Source: Achromobacter animicus (GTDB taxonomy: Bacteria > Pseudomonadota > Gammaproteobacteria > Burkholderiales > Burkholderiaceae_B). From it: a stretch of DNA of 64,000 nt. The position numbers and the translations under genes were made by a program. Location: the NCBI RefSeq assembly GCF_902859585.1, contig NZ_CADIJM010000001.1:930001-994000 (forward strand), read 5' to 3'. The notes beneath the pieces were generated by a model. It was not told the DNA's origin and ran no database searches. It saw only the letters and a list, made by a program, of their open reading frames with translations. Shown piece by piece: positions 53,423 through 63,455 of the stretch; within the stretch, counting starts at the first letter, position 1, and the number at the start of each line of letters is the position of its first letter.

Positions 53423-54121
53423 ATGATCGATCTCTATTACTGGACTACCCCCAACGGTCACAAGATCACGATGTTCCTTGAAGAGACCGGGCTGCCGTAC
53501 AAGATTCACCCCGTCAACATCGGCCGCGGCGACCAGTTCAAACCCGAATTCCTGGCCATCGCGCCCAACAACCGCATCCCCGCCATCGTCGACCAGGCCC
53601 CTGCCGATGGCGGCGCGCCGATTCCGTTGTTCGAGTCAGGCGCCATCCTGCAGTACCTGGCCGAAAAGACCGGCAAGTTCCTGCCCGCCGACGTGCGCGG
53701 CCGCGCCGAAGTGTCGCAATGGCTCTTCTGGCAGATGGGCGGCCTGGGCCCCATGGCCGGCCAGAACCACCACTTCTCCGGCTATGCGCAGGAACGCATC
53801 GCCTACGCCATCGATCGCTACGTCAACGAAACCAATCGCCTGTACGGCGTGCTGAACAAACGGTTGGCCGACCGCGAATTCGTCGCCTGCGACTATTCCA
53901 TCGCCGACATGGCGGCCTACCCGTGGATCGTGCCGCACGCCAAGCAGGGCCAGGACCTGAACGACTTTCCGCACCTCAAGCGCTGGTTCGACACGATCCG
54001 CGCGCGCCCCGCGACGCAACGCGCGTACGCGCTGGCCGACACGGTCAACACCACGCCCCCGCTCAGCGACGACGAGGCGCGCCGCATCCTGTTCGGCCAG
54101 ACCGCCCAACACGTCCGCTAA
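53423..54121 (+). CDS. Glutathione S-transferase, YfcG/Nu-class-like
   Basis: This 232-residue protein is very close to E. coli YfcG in its N-terminal thioredoxin-like half (PNGHKITMFLEETGLPYKI, FLAIAPNNRIPAIVDQAPAD) and the linker QWLFWQMGGLGPMAGQNHHF. YfcG acts as a glutathione-dependent disulfide-bond reductase with little classic transferase activity. The ATG at 53423 aligns with the YfcG start. It is followed 17 bp later by a GNAT gene on the same strand. Confidence 0.93.
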   Translation: MIDLYYWTTPNGHKITMFLEETGLPYKIHPVNIGRGDQFKPEFLAIAPNNRIPAIVDQAPADGGAPIPLFESGAILQYLAEKTGKFLPADVRGRAEVSQWLFWQMGGLGPMAGQNHHFSGYAQERIAYAIDRYVNETNRLYGVLNKRLADREFVACDYSIADMAAYPWIVPHAKQGQDLNDFPHLKRWFDTIRARPATQRAYALADTVNTTPPLSDDEARRILFGQTAQHVR

Positions 54122-54138
54122 CGCCCAAGGAGCGTGCC

Positions 54139-54603
54139 ATGAACGCACCGGAACGCGTCTTTCGCCGCGCGCGCGCGGCCGATCTGCCTGCCATCGTGGC
54201 CATGCTGGCCGATGACGACCTGGGCGCCGGTCGCGAGGACGCCTCCGTCCCGCTGAACCCGCGCTATGTTGCCGCCTTCGAGGCAATTGAGCAGGATTCC
54301 AACCAATTCCTGGCCGTGGTTGAGCAGGATTCACAACTGGTGGGCTGTTTGCAGTTATCGTTCATACCCGGCCTGTCGCGGCTGGGCCTGTGGCGGGGCC
54401 AGATCGAAAGCGTGCGCATCGCGTCGGCGTTCCGCGGCGCGGGCCTGGGCCGCGCCATGTTCGAATGGGCCATCGAACAGTGCCGCAGCCAGGGCTGCGG
54501 GCTGGTCCAGCTCACCACGGACCGGGCGCGCCCCGATGCGCGCCGGTTCTACGAAAGCCTGGGTTTCAAGGCCAGCCACGATGGCATGAAGCTCAGCCTG
54601 TAA
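54139..54603 (+). CDS. GNAT-family N-acetyltransferase
   Basis: This 154-residue acetyltransferase has the acetyl-CoA loop (ASAFRGAGLGRAMFEWAI) and the C-terminal ARRFYESLGFKASHDGMKLS. An AAGGAG site precedes its ATG. It lies in a run of short same-strand genes from the GST to the lipoate ligase. The substrate is unknown. Confidence 0.9.
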   Translation: MNAPERVFRRARAADLPAIVAMLADDDLGAGREDASVPLNPRYVAAFEAIEQDSNQFLAVVEQDSQLVGCLQLSFIPGLSRLGLWRGQIESVRIASAFRGAGLGRAMFEWAIEQCRSQGCGLVQLTTDRARPDARRFYESLGFKASHDGMKLSL

Positions 54604-54635
54604 CGTCTGATTCTGATTTTCGAAAGGAGCGCCCA

Positions 54636-54917
54636 ATGCCCTTGCATGGCGAATACAAAGTCCCCGGCGGCAAACTGGTGGTCGCGGATCTGGAAGTGCG
54701 CGATGGCCGCCTGGCCGACGTGCGCATCAGCGGCGACTTTTTTCTTGAGCCGCCCGAAGCGCTTGAAGCCATCAACCGCGGCCTGAACGGCATGCCCGCG
54801 GACGCCGGTGAACTGGAACTGGCGGTGGCCGTGCAATCGGCCCTGCCGGCCGACGCCGAAATGTTCGGCTTCTCGGCCGAAGCCATCGCCGTGGTGCTGC
54901 GGAGGGCGCTGGCATGA
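54636..54917 (+). CDS. Lipoate-ligase accessory subunit (LplB-like)
   Basis: This 93-residue protein (KVPGGKLVVADLEVRDGRLA, VRISGDFFLEPPEALEAINR) resembles the C-terminal accessory domain of lipoate ligases. In the split ligases of archaea such as Thermoplasma it is a separate protein needed for lipoate activation. Its stop overlaps the start of lplA by 4 bp (ATGA). It is unusual in being encoded before the catalytic part, since in one-chain ligases it is C-terminal. GAAAGGAG precedes the ATG. Confidence 0.8.
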   Translation: MPLHGEYKVPGGKLVVADLEVRDGRLADVRISGDFFLEPPEALEAINRGLNGMPADAGELELAVAVQSALPADAEMFGFSAEAIAVVLRRALA

Positions 54918-55690
54918 GCCGTACCGACTGGAACGACTACGACTGGCAACTGATCCACGAAGGCCCGCAGCCGCCCGCGCTGCACATGGCGCTGGACGCA
55001 GTCATTACCGACGAAGTGGGCGCCGGCCAGCGGCCGCCCACGCTGCGCATCTGGGAATGGTCGGCGCCGGCCGTCGTGATTGGCCGCTTTCAATCGCTGA
55101 AGAACGAAGTCGATCCGGACGGCGCTGCGCGCCACGGCATCGAGGTGGTGCGCCGCGTGAGCGGTGGCGGCGCGATGTTCATCGAGCCGGGCAACTCCAT
55201 TACCTATTCGCTGAGCGCTCCGCAGGCGCTGGTCCACGGCATGAGCTTCCAGGAGTCATACGCCTTCCTGGACGCCTGGGTGCTGACCGCGCTGCAAGGC
55301 CTGGGGATCAAGGCCTGGTATCAGCCGCTGAACGACATCGCCTCCGACATCGGCAAGATCGGCGGCGCGGCGCAGGCCCGCCGTGCGGGCGCCGTGCTGC
55401 ATCACGTCACCATGTCCTACGACATCGACGCGGACAAGATGGTCGAAGTCCTGCGCATCGGCCGCGAGAAGCTCTCCGACAAGGGCACCACCAGCGCCAA
55501 GAAGCGCGTTGACCCCCTGCGCACGCAGACCGGGCTGGCGCGCGAGGTCATCATCGACCGCATGGTGGAAACTTTTGCCGGCCTGCATCGTCTGACCCCG
55601 GGCAGCGTAGGCAGCGAAACGCTGGCGCGCGCCCAGGCGCAGGCGGACGAAAAGTTCTCCCGCGCCGAGTGGACAGGCGTCGTACCCTGA
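54914..55690 (+). CDS. lplA: Lipoate-protein ligase A, catalytic subunit
   Basis: This 258-residue ligase domain attaches lipoate to the E2 and H-protein lysines. Motifs are VVRRVSGGGAMFIEPGNSIT and the lysine-containing SDIGKIGGAAQARRAGAVLH followed by HHVTMSYDID. The C-terminal accessory domain of E. coli LplA is missing here; its function is supplied by the overlapping upstream gene. This gives a bipartite ligase. Confidence 0.9.
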   Translation: MSRTDWNDYDWQLIHEGPQPPALHMALDAVITDEVGAGQRPPTLRIWEWSAPAVVIGRFQSLKNEVDPDGAARHGIEVVRRVSGGGAMFIEPGNSITYSLSAPQALVHGMSFQESYAFLDAWVLTALQGLGIKAWYQPLNDIASDIGKIGGAAQARRAGAVLHHVTMSYDIDADKMVEVLRIGREKLSDKGTTSAKKRVDPLRTQTGLAREVIIDRMVETFAGLHRLTPGSVGSETLARAQAQADEKFSRAEWTGVVP

Positions 55691-55718
55691 CGGCGCCTCG
55701 GTTTTTGGAGGTAATTGC

Positions 55719-56537
55719 ATGAGTCGCACATTCACGCCGCCCGGCGCGATACGCGGTCTGATCCTGGGCGCCGCCCTGCTGGCCATCGCCGGCTGCAGCA
55801 GCACGCCCCCGTCGAACATCACGCTGGCCGATTCCAACGCCCAATCTTCAGCCACGCCCCAAAAGGTGGGCGACCTGTCCACCGAGCGCATCAAGTGGGC
55901 CGCCAGCAAGCCGGGCTGCGAGGGAGACTGCCCGCGCATCGAGATCGACAGCGTGGCCTTCCCGGGCATCCCGAAGCTGACGGCGCTGGTGGACCACGTT
56001 CTCGCCTACATGACCGGCACCGACGCCAACCGGCGCGGCCCCTACGACACGCTGTCGGAATACACGAAGTATTTCTGGTCCACGGCGCGCCCGCGCGACG
56101 CGACCTACTTCAAAGCCAGCGTGAAGGACACGGTCGGCGACATCGTTGCCATCGAACTGCATACGGAGCAGTACCTGACCGGCGCCGCGCACGGCATTCC
56201 GGCCACGCAATATCTGAACTGGGAGCGCAGCCGCGGCCGCGTCATGAGCCTGGACGAAGCGCTGATCCCGGGGCGGCGCGCCGAGTACGTCGCGGCCCTG
56301 CAGCGTGCGCACGCAAAATGGCTGACCGGCAACCCGGACGCCAAACGCGACCCGGCGGCGTACAACAAGATGTGGCCGTTCCAGGAAAGCGACAACTTCG
56401 CGCTGACGCGGGACGGCATCGTGGTCAAGTACGACGCCTATTCCATCGCGCCGTATTCGCACGGCGAGCCTGAGTTGGCGATTTCGTACCAGGATCTGCG
56501 CGGCATACTCAAGCCGGAGCTGCTGCCGGCGTCGTAA
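55719..56537 (+). CDS. DUF3298/RsiV-like lipoprotein
   Basis: This 272-residue protein has a lipoprotein signal ending LLAIAGC (acylation at about C26). The DUF4163/DUF3298 body follows (DCPRIEIDSVAFPGIPKL, TEQYLTGAAHGIPATQYLNW, MSLDEALIPG). The fold occurs in RsiV (a lysozyme-sensing anti-sigma factor) and PdaC, so cell-wall contact is plausible. It lacks the membrane helix and sigma-binding part of RsiV. Two terminators follow. Confidence 0.85.
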   Translation: MSRTFTPPGAIRGLILGAALLAIAGCSSTPPSNITLADSNAQSSATPQKVGDLSTERIKWAASKPGCEGDCPRIEIDSVAFPGIPKLTALVDHVLAYMTGTDANRRGPYDTLSEYTKYFWSTARPRDATYFKASVKDTVGDIVAIELHTEQYLTGAAHGIPATQYLNWERSRGRVMSLDEALIPGRRAEYVAALQRAHAKWLTGNPDAKRDPAAYNKMWPFQESDNFALTRDGIVVKYDAYSIAPYSHGEPELAISYQDLRGILKPELLPAS

Positions 56538-56594
56538 AGCCCCCCGCGGCGGCCGGCTTCATGAATCCACGGCCCCGGCCGGCCTCCGCAAACG

Positions 56595-56625
56595 AAAATG
56601 CCGGGCATCCGCCCGGCATTTTTTT
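56595..56625 (+). terminator. Rho-independent terminator
   Basis: ATGCCGGGC and GCCCGGCAT form a perfect stem around ATCC, followed by a run of seven T. It ends the lipoprotein gene. On the minus strand it has TTTT and may also stop gdhA transcripts. Confidence 0.92.
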
Positions 56626-56637
56626 GCGCCACAAATA

Positions 56638-56670
56638 GGAATCGCCCCTTGCGGAGCGATTCCTTTTTTT
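56638..56670 (+). terminator. Second rho-independent terminator
   Basis: GGAATCGC (56638-56645) pairs with GCGATTCC (56656-56663) and is followed by seven T (56664-56670). With the hairpin just before it, this makes a double terminator between convergent genes. Confidence 0.9.
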
Positions 56671-56724
56671 GTCTCTCTCTGCCTCCTCGGCGACGCGCCC
56701 GCGGGCGCATCGCCGATTCAGTCT

Positions 56725-58014
56725 TTACGGATACAGACCGCGCACCTGGCGGGCCTGCAGGATCCGCGTGCAAGCCACGATGAACGCGGCGGTGCGCAGC
56801 GTCACCTTGTGCTCGCGCGACACCTGCGCCACCGCGGCGTAGGCCTCGCGCATCAGGCGTTCGAGGCGCTGGTTGATCTCTTCTTCGCTCCAGAAGAAGC
56901 TGGAGAAGTCCTGCACCCATTCAAAGTAGCTGACCGTCACGCCGCCGGCGTTGGCCAGCACGTCCGGCACGACGTAGACGCCGTTCTCGGCCAGGATGTC
57001 GTCCGCTTCCGGGGTCGTCGGGCCGTTGGCGCCTTCGACCACGATCTTGGCGCGCACCTTGGCGGCGTTGTCGACGGTGATCTGGCTTTCCAGGGCTGCC
57101 GGGATCAGGAATTCGGTTTCCAGCGTCCAGAACTCAGCCTTGTCCAGCGCCTGGCCGCCCGAGAAGCCGCCCACGCCGCCGGTCTGCGACACGTGCGACA
57201 GCAGCTTGTGCACGTCCAGGCCAGCCGCGTTGTGCACGGTTCCGGTGTGATCCTGCGCGGCAATGACCTTGGCGCCGGCTTCATGGAACAGGCGGGCGGC
57301 GGTGCCGCCCACGTTGCCGAAGCCCTGCACGACAACGCGCGCGCCGGCCACATCGATGTTCCGGTCGCGCGCGGCTTCGCACGCCACGACGAACACGCCG
57401 CGGCCAGTGGCCTCGACGCGGCCCAGGCTGCCGCCCAGTGCGATCGGCTTGCCGGTGACCACACCCGTGGCGGTGGCGCCTTCATTCATGGAGTACGTGT
57501 CCATCATCCAGGCCATGGTCTGGGCGTTGGTGTTCACGTCAGGGGCGGGAATGTCCTTGGACGGTCCGATGATGACGCCGATTTCGCTGGTGTAGCGGCG
57601 CGTCATGCGTTCGAGTTCCGAGGCGGAGAGCTTGCGCGGGTCGACACGGATGCCGCCCTTGGCGCCGCCGTACGGCAGGTTGACTGCGGCGTTCTTGACC
57701 GACATCCAGGCGGCCAGCGCCATCACTTCGGACAGCGTCACGTCCTGGTGGAAACGCACACCACCCTTGCCCGGACCGCGCGACACGTTGTGCTGCACCC
57801 GGTAGCCCTCGAAGTGGGCGATGGTGCCGTTGTCCAGTTCGATCGGCACATCGACGATCAGCGAGCGCTTCGGACGCTTCAGCGTCTCGACCCACCGGCT
57901 CAGGGAACCGAGGTACGGCGTGACCCGGTCGACTTGTTGCAGGTAATTACCCCAAGGGCCGAGGTCCTCGGCATTCAGATAAGACGGCAAGGCATGGGTG
58001 GGAGTTTGAGACAT
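56725..58014 (-). CDS. gdhA: Glutamate dehydrogenase
   Basis: This 429-residue cytosolic enzyme interconverts glutamate with 2-oxoglutarate and ammonia. Visible are [20 protein letters not shown], the catalytic-lysine region ([14 protein letters not shown]), the substrate-region aspartate in [20 protein letters not shown] and the Rossmann motif [15 protein letters not shown]. The length and GLU/LEU/VAL-type sequence fit the GudB/RocG-like catabolic class. Of two close ATGs (58020 and 58014), the second has better spacing from CAGGAG. A perfect inverted repeat lies 50-90 bp upstream. Confidence 0.93.
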   Translation of the reverse strand: MSQTPTHALPSYLNAEDLGPWGNYLQQVDRVTPYLGSLSRWVETLKRPKRSLIVDVPIELDNGTIAHFEGYRVQHNVSRGPGKGGVRFHQDVTLSEVMALAAWMSVKNAAVNLPYGGAKGGIRVDPRKLSASELERMTRRYTSEIGVIIGPSKDIPAPDVNTNAQTMAWMMDTYSMNEGATATGVVTGKPIALGGSLGRVEATGRGVFVVACEAARDRNIDVAGARVVVQGFGNVGGTAARLFHEAGAKVIAAQDHTGTVHNAAGLDVHKLLSHVSQTGGVGGFSGGQALDKAEFWTLETEFLIPAALESQITVDNAAKVRAKIVVEGANGPTTPEADDILAENGVYVVPDVLANAGGVTVSYFEWVQDFSSFFWSEEEINQRLERLMREAYAAVAQVSREHKVTLRTAAFIVACTRILQARQVRGLYP

Positions 58015-58063
58015 GAGCATGCTCTCCTGACAAAGTTGCGCCATTTTATCCACGAAAGTTATA

Positions 58064-58103
58064 GCGTCCCTATTTAAAGTTTAAATATTTTAAATAGGGA
58101 CGC
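58064..58103 (-). promoter_or_regulatory. 15-bp perfect inverted repeat in the gdhA promoter
   Basis: GCGTCCCTATTTAAA (58064-58078) and its exact reverse complement (58089-58103) flank a 10-bp AT spacer. Read toward gdhA, a TTTAAA / TATAAC pair with about 16-bp spacing overlaps the proximal arm, giving a plausible promoter. The repeat is the most AT-rich patch in the neighbourhood and looks like an operator for a dimeric regulator. Confidence 0.6.
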
Positions 58104-58209
58104 ATTAACGTTGCGGATACCGAACGGGTCGCAGGCGGGCCCGGAAGCTGCACCTATCCTAAGCCGCGAAATTGGCGGCGTCCAGCCTGCGGCCGGGATA
58201 CTCGGGGCG

Positions 58210-58242
58210 AAAAAAAGGCGGCCTCTTTTGGAAGACCGCCCT
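58210..58242 (-). terminator. Rho-independent terminator downstream of hutG
   Basis: On the minus strand GGCGGTCTT and the near-complement GAGGCCGCC form a stem followed by seven T (A at 58210-58216). It would end the ABC transporter-hutG operon, about 110 bp after the hutG stop. Confidence 0.75.
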
Positions 58243-58269
58243 TTACATCCACGCCTACCTTGCAGACCG

Positions 58270-58338
58270 CCCCGGTGTCGGACACCGGGGTAAGGCGCGC
58301 TTTCACGGTGTGCCACCGAAGCAAAGGCGTCGGACACC
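58270..58338. repeat. REP-like palindrome pair, G variant
   Basis: A 21-bp palindrome CCCCGGTGTC-G-GACACCGGGG (58270-58290) is followed by GGCGTCGGACACC (58326-58338), with centres 52 bp apart. It is a variant of the GGTGTCTGACACC family with G at the centre. It lies 14 bp after the hutG stop and before the terminator. Confidence 0.65.
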
Positions 58339-58352
58339 TCTGCCGCGCCGAG

Positions 58353-59296
58353 TCACGCCGACAGCAACTGCCACGCCAGACGCGCCGCCGCGCGCGCGCC
58401 ATGGCCGTCGACGTCGAACTTGGGGTTGAACTCCGCCAAGTCCGCCAATCGGAGCTTGCCGCTCGCCTTGACCCGCAGGACGATTTCCTCGATCACGGCC
58501 ATCGGCACGCCATAAGGCGCCGGCGCGGACACCCCCGGCATCACGCCGGCGGGCAGCACGTCCAGATCGATCGTCAGATACACGTGCTGCGCCTTGGCCA
58601 GCAGCGCATCCACGTCGGCCAGACGGGCTTCCAGATGCCGCTCCTGCATGTCGCGGTCTTCGATCCACACGGCCCCGATTTCCGCGGCGCGGGCGTAGAG
58701 CGCTGGGGTGTTGGCCAGCCGCGAGACGCCAAGGCAAGCGTATTGCAGGTCGCGCCCGCGTGCCTCGCTGTCTGTCGAGATCTGGTCGAACGGGGTGCCG
58801 GAACTGCCGGGACGGCCCGTGCGCAGATCGAAGTGCGCATCCAGATTCAGCACCAGCACGGCGCCCGCGTCGCCGCGCGCGTCCAGCCAGCGGGCCAGTC
58901 CCTGGAAACTGCCCCAGGCGATTTCATGGCCGCCACCCAGGACGACCGGCCGCGCGCCCCGCCCCATCAGTTCGGCCAGACGCAGGCCCAGGCGTTCCTG
59001 CGCGTCTTCCAGCTTGTCGCCGTGGCAGTCGACGTCGCCGGCATCCAGCAGGCGCGTCAGCCCATGCGCCGGCAGGCCCGCCAGATACTTGCGGATGCCC
59101 GCAGGTCCCGCGGCAGCGCCCACCCGGCCCTGATTGCGCGCCACGCCCGCATCGCAGGCAAAGCCCAGCAGCACGGCCTCACCCATCTCGCCCTGCCCCG
59201 CTTCGGCCTCGACGATGTGCGCGAGCCGGCGGGTGTCGCCCTGCTCGGCGCTGTCGTCGCGGGCCTTCCAGAGGCTCTTGTCCAGTGTCGGCGCGC

Positions 59297-59300
<4 letters not shown>
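58353..59300 (-). CDS. hutG: Formimidoylglutamase (arginase family)
   Basis: This 315-residue binuclear manganese ureohydrolase has the metal motifs [27 protein letters not shown] and [14 protein letters not shown], with a late acidic motif [10 protein letters not shown]. The GGGHE and LDAHFDLR forms fit HutG, which hydrolyses formimidoylglutamate to glutamate and formamide in histidine breakdown. No other hut gene is in the window. It overlaps the ABC ATPase gene by 4 bp, so import and hydrolysis are coupled. A related guanidino substrate cannot be excluded. Confidence 0.85.
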
Positions 59301-60081
<781 letters not shown>

Positions 60082-60085
<4 letters not shown>

Positions 60086-60750
60086 TGCACCATCCCTCCC
60101 GCGCGCAGACGATGCTCGATCTTGCGCAAAATCACCATGGCGGTCGTGGTCAGCGCCAGATAGATCAAAGCCACTACCAGGTAGGTTTCCAGCGAGCGAT
60201 ATGACACGCTGATGATCTTCTGCCCTTCGTGCATCAGATCGTGAATGGTCAACAGCGAGACCAGCGCCGAGTTCTTGATGAGCGCGATAAACTCGTTGCC
60301 CAGCGGCGGAATCATGCGCACGAATGCCTGCGGCAGGATGATGATGCGCATCGCCTGGCCGGACGACATGCCCAGCGAGCGCGCCGCCTCCGTCTGGCCG
60401 CGATCCACCGACTGGATCGCGCCCCGCACGATCTCCGACACATAGGCCCCGGAATACATACCCAGGCCCAGCACGCCGCAGGCGAACGCCGGGAGCGTCA
60501 CGCCGAACTGCGGCAGGCCGAAGAACCAGATGAACAACTGCACCAGCAGCGGCGTGCCCCGGAAGAACAGCAGGTACGTGCTGCACAGGTGGTACGTGAT
60601 GCGGCGCTGCGGGTTGAGGCGGCCGATCCCGACCAGCAGCCCCATCACGCAGCCCAGCAGCAAGGCGCCGGCGGTCACCTCGATGGTGACCAGCGCGCCC
60701 CGCATCAGCGCGTCGAAGTCGGCGAAGACGGGTGAAAATTCCAGGTTCAT
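60082..60750 (-). CDS. Polar amino-acid ABC transporter permease
   Basis: This 222-residue permease of the HisM/GlnP family has [40 protein letters not shown] and the coupling motif [21 protein letters not shown] single permease suggests a homodimeric channel. The start at 60750 overlaps the binding-protein stop by 4 bp. Confidence 0.94.
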
Positions 60751-61490
60751 TTCGCGGGCGCCTCGAACCACTTGTTCACGATGGCCTGGTAGCTGCCATC
60801 GGCCTTCAGCTTTTGCAGCGCGGCGTTCAGGTCGCGCGTGAGCTCAGGCTTGTTCTTGGGCACGGCGATGCCATAGTCCTCGGTCGTGACCTGATCGTTC
60901 AGCACGGTCAGGCCGTTGGTGCTCTGCGCGAACAGCTTGGCCGCGGGCTTGCCCGTCACCGCGGCATCGGCGCGGCCGATCTGCACCAGGTTGAACATCT
61001 CCTGGTTCTTTTCGACTTCCACGCGCTGCACCTTGGGGAAATGCTCTTTCAGGTAGTTCACTGACTTCGTGCCGACCTGCACCGACACCTTGCGGCCATC
61101 CAGATCCTTGATCGACTTGACGGGGCCGTCGGCCTTGGTCAGGACCACAAGGCCGCCAGCGTAGTACGGATCGGTGAAATCGACGACCTTGCTGCGCTCG
61201 GGCGTGATGTAGATGGCGGACACCGCGATGTCGGCGCGGCCGGCCTGCAGCGCCGGAATCAGGCCCTTGAAGTCGATGTCGATCCATTCAACCTTCTTGC
61301 CCATCGCGCCGGCCAGCGCTTCGACCAGCTCGATGTCAAAGCCGGTGCGCTTGCCGTCCTTGACGAATTCCATCGGCGGGAAGGTGGCGTCGGTGACGGC
61401 GCGGATCGTTTCCTGGGCGTGCGCGGCGCCAGCGGCCCAGGCGAGGCTCAGGGTCAGGGCGGCGGACAGCAGGGTGCGGCGAGTGGTCAT
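60747..61490 (-). CDS. Polar amino-acid ABC transporter substrate-binding protein
   Basis: This 247-residue periplasmic protein of family SBP_bac_3 has a signal peptide cut near AGAAHAQ and the typical [40 protein letters not shown] and [13 protein letters not shown]. It likely binds histidine, glutamine or a related compound; the coupling to hutG favours histidine or a histidine breakdown product. It is first in the operon and follows an IclR gene by 126 bp. Confidence 0.93.
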   Translation of the reverse strand: MTTRRTLLSAALTLSLAWAAGAAHAQETIRAVTDATFPPMEFVKDGKRTGFDIELVEALAGAMGKKVEWIDIDFKGLIPALQAGRADIAVSAIYITPERSKVVDFTDPYYAGGLVVLTKADGPVKSIKDLDGRKVSVQVGTKSVNYLKEHFPKVQRVEVEKNQEMFNLVQIGRADAAVTGKPAAKLFAQSTNGLTVLNDQVTTEDYGIAVPKNKPELTRDLNAALQKLKADGSYQAIVNKWFEAPAK

Positions 61491-61616
61491 GGTGGGGTCC
61501 TATGGAGGTGGGTGCGACAGGTGGTACGACGGTGGGTACGACGATCGTTGCGGCTAGGTACGGGCTAAGCGATGAAGCAGGTGAAACAGGTATTCGATAA
61601 GGCGGACGACACGGCG

Positions 61617-62357
61617 TCAGGCGGCCTTCAGGCGCTCCGAGATGCGGCGGGCGGCCGCGAGGGTCATCTCGATCAGCGCGTCCGGATGCTGCGCGGCGCG
61701 GGTGGACGGCGCCATCAGCGTGATCGAGGCCACGGCCTGGTTTGCCCGTTGAAAGATCGGCACGCTAACGCCCCAGACGCCGGCGTCGACTTCGCTGTCG
61801 GTCACGGCATAGCCCTGCGCGCGGATGGCCTCCAGCTCGCCGGTCAGGCGGGCGGCATCCACGCCGGCTTCATCGGCCAGGTAGGTCAGCGCGGCCTGCA
61901 GGCGGGCCTGCGGCATGAACGCCAGCAGCGACTTGGCCGACGCGCCGCGCGCCAGCGGCAGCCCGCGGCCCTTGGTGAACGAGCAGCGCAGCGGATGCTG
62001 GCTTTCCACCATGTCCAGGCACACGGCCTGGTCCTTCACGGCGACGAGCAGGCCGATGGTCTCGCCGGACGACGCGGCCAGCGCGGCCATGTCGGGTTGC
62101 GCTTCGTGAATCAGGAACGACGACTGGTCAAAGCCCCAGGCGAGCTGCACGCACAGCGGGCCGGGTCCGTACTCGCCTTCGTGTTCGGCGACGAATCCCC
62201 AGCGCTTGAGGAGCGCGATCTGCCGGTAGAGCGTGCTCTGCGCCAGGCCCGTTTTCTCGGTCAGGGCGGCAATGCTGAGCGGGCCGTCGTGCCGGGCCAG
62301 GGTGGCCAGCACATACAGGACGCGATCCGCGCCCGCCCCGACAGACGATTCCGACAT
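61617..62357 (-). CDS. IclR-family transcriptional regulator
   Basis: This 246-residue regulator has an N-terminal winged helix (LSIAALTEKTGLAQSTLYRQ) and an IclR effector domain (PLARGASAKSLLAFM, DAGVWGVSVPIFQRANQAVA). It is encoded just upstream of the amino-acid transporter-hutG operon in the same direction and is its likely regulator. Confidence 0.9.
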   Translation of the reverse strand: MSESSVGAGADRVLYVLATLARHDGPLSIAALTEKTGLAQSTLYRQIALLKRWGFVAEHEGEYGPGPLCVQLAWGFDQSSFLIHEAQPDMAALAASSGETIGLLVAVKDQAVCLDMVESQHPLRCSFTKGRGLPLARGASAKSLLAFMPQARLQAALTYLADEAGVDAARLTGELEAIRAQGYAVTDSEVDAGVWGVSVPIFQRANQAVASITLMAPSTRAAQHPDALIEMTLAAARRISERLKAA

Positions 62358-62469
62358 GAAGATTCAACTCCCAGCAATATGGGAGCGAGATTATCAATTT
62401 GTGGCGGTTTCCCTTCTGATTTTTCCCATCGATTGAGAATCGCAAGGGAAAACCCCGAAATCCGGGCGT

Positions 62470-62497
62470 AAAAAAACCCGCCGTGAGGCGGGTTCTG
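62470..62497 (-). terminator. Rho-independent terminator of the ankyrin gene
   Basis: On the minus strand AACCCGCC and GGCGGGTT form a perfect stem around a four-base loop, followed by a T run (A at 62470-62476). Confidence 0.92.
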
Positions 62498-62538
62498 ATG
62501 GGCCGGTAGCGGGATGTTTCCGCATCTGCCGGCGATCG

Positions 62539-63417
62539 TCACGGCGCGGGGGGCTTCTCGTAATCCGACAGCCCGACGCCGGAGACGCCCTTCACACCAC
62601 CACCGGGCGCCGCAGCGGCCGGTGCCGGCGCCGACGGGGCCGCAGGCGCTGGAACCGCCGCCGGCGCCTCAGCCGCCGGCGCGGTATCCGCTTGCTGGGG
62701 CGCGCCCTGCGCGGCTGCGCGGCGTTTGCGCCTGGCGTCCTCTTCCTTCTTGACCAGCGCCGTCAGCTCGGCGGCGAGCGACGCCGACTTGCCCGTGGCC
62801 GCCCACGCGGCGGCGTCCTGCCCCTTCGTGTCCTGCGTGGTGACGTCGGCGCCGGCCTTGAGCAGCAGCTCGACCATGGGCTTGCGGCCGGACAGCGCCG
62901 CCATCATCAGCGGCGTCTCGCCATTGGGCGCGGGCGCATTGACCATGGCCTTGTTCGCCAGCAGCAGCCGCGCCATTTCCATCTGCCCCTTGGACGCGGC
63001 GTAATGCAGCGGCGTCCAGCCCAGGCGGTTGACCTGCGCGCCACGGGCGATCAACTTCTTGGCGCGTTCGGTTTGCCCCGCGATGGCCAGGTACATCAGC
63101 GGCGTCTCGCCCGCCGGGTTCTCGGCATTGACGTCCGTGCGCTTGTCCGCGGCCAGCACGTCGAAGACGTTCCAGGCGTTGTCCACGACCGCGCGCATGA
63201 TGGCCGGCTGGCCGTTCTTGTAGCGCACGTTGGGATCCGAGCCTTGCGCCAGCAGATCCTTGATGTCGTCGGGATAATCATTGGCGACATAGACCCACCA
63301 GTCGGCGGGATTGGCGGCCTGCGCCGCGGGTGCGGCCAGGCCGATGGCCAGCGCCAGCAGACCGGCGCGGCCGCATGACAGTAAGGCTTGATGGGCGGAG
63401 GCGATGCGGATGGCCAT
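62539..63417 (-). CDS. Exported ankyrin-repeat protein
   Basis: This protein of about 292 residues has a signal peptide ending GLAAPAAQA. It carries about five ankyrin repeats (GETPLMYLAIAGQTERAKKL, GWTPLHYAASKGQMEMARLL, GETPLMMAALSGRKPMVELL). A short basic helix (KKEEDARRKRRAA) and a tail of about 60 residues, mostly Ala and Pro, follow. It should act in the periplasm in protein binding. The start at 63417 has GAGGACAGCC upstream; an in-frame ATG at 63435 lacks a ribosome site. Confidence 0.88.
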   Translation of the reverse strand: MAIRIASAHQALLSCGRAGLLALAIGLAAPAAQAANPADWWVYVANDYPDDIKDLLAQGSDPNVRYKNGQPAIMRAVVDNAWNVFDVLAADKRTDVNAENPAGETPLMYLAIAGQTERAKKLIARGAQVNRLGWTPLHYAASKGQMEMARLLLANKAMVNAPAPNGETPLMMAALSGRKPMVELLLKAGADVTTQDTKGQDAAAWAATGKSASLAAELTALVKKEEDARRKRRAAAQGAPQQADTAPAAEAPAAVPAPAAPSAPAPAAAAPGGGVKGVSGVGLSDYEKPPAP

Positions 63418-63455
63418 GGCTGTCCTCGGATGCAAATTCAGTGAATCGGGATGAC

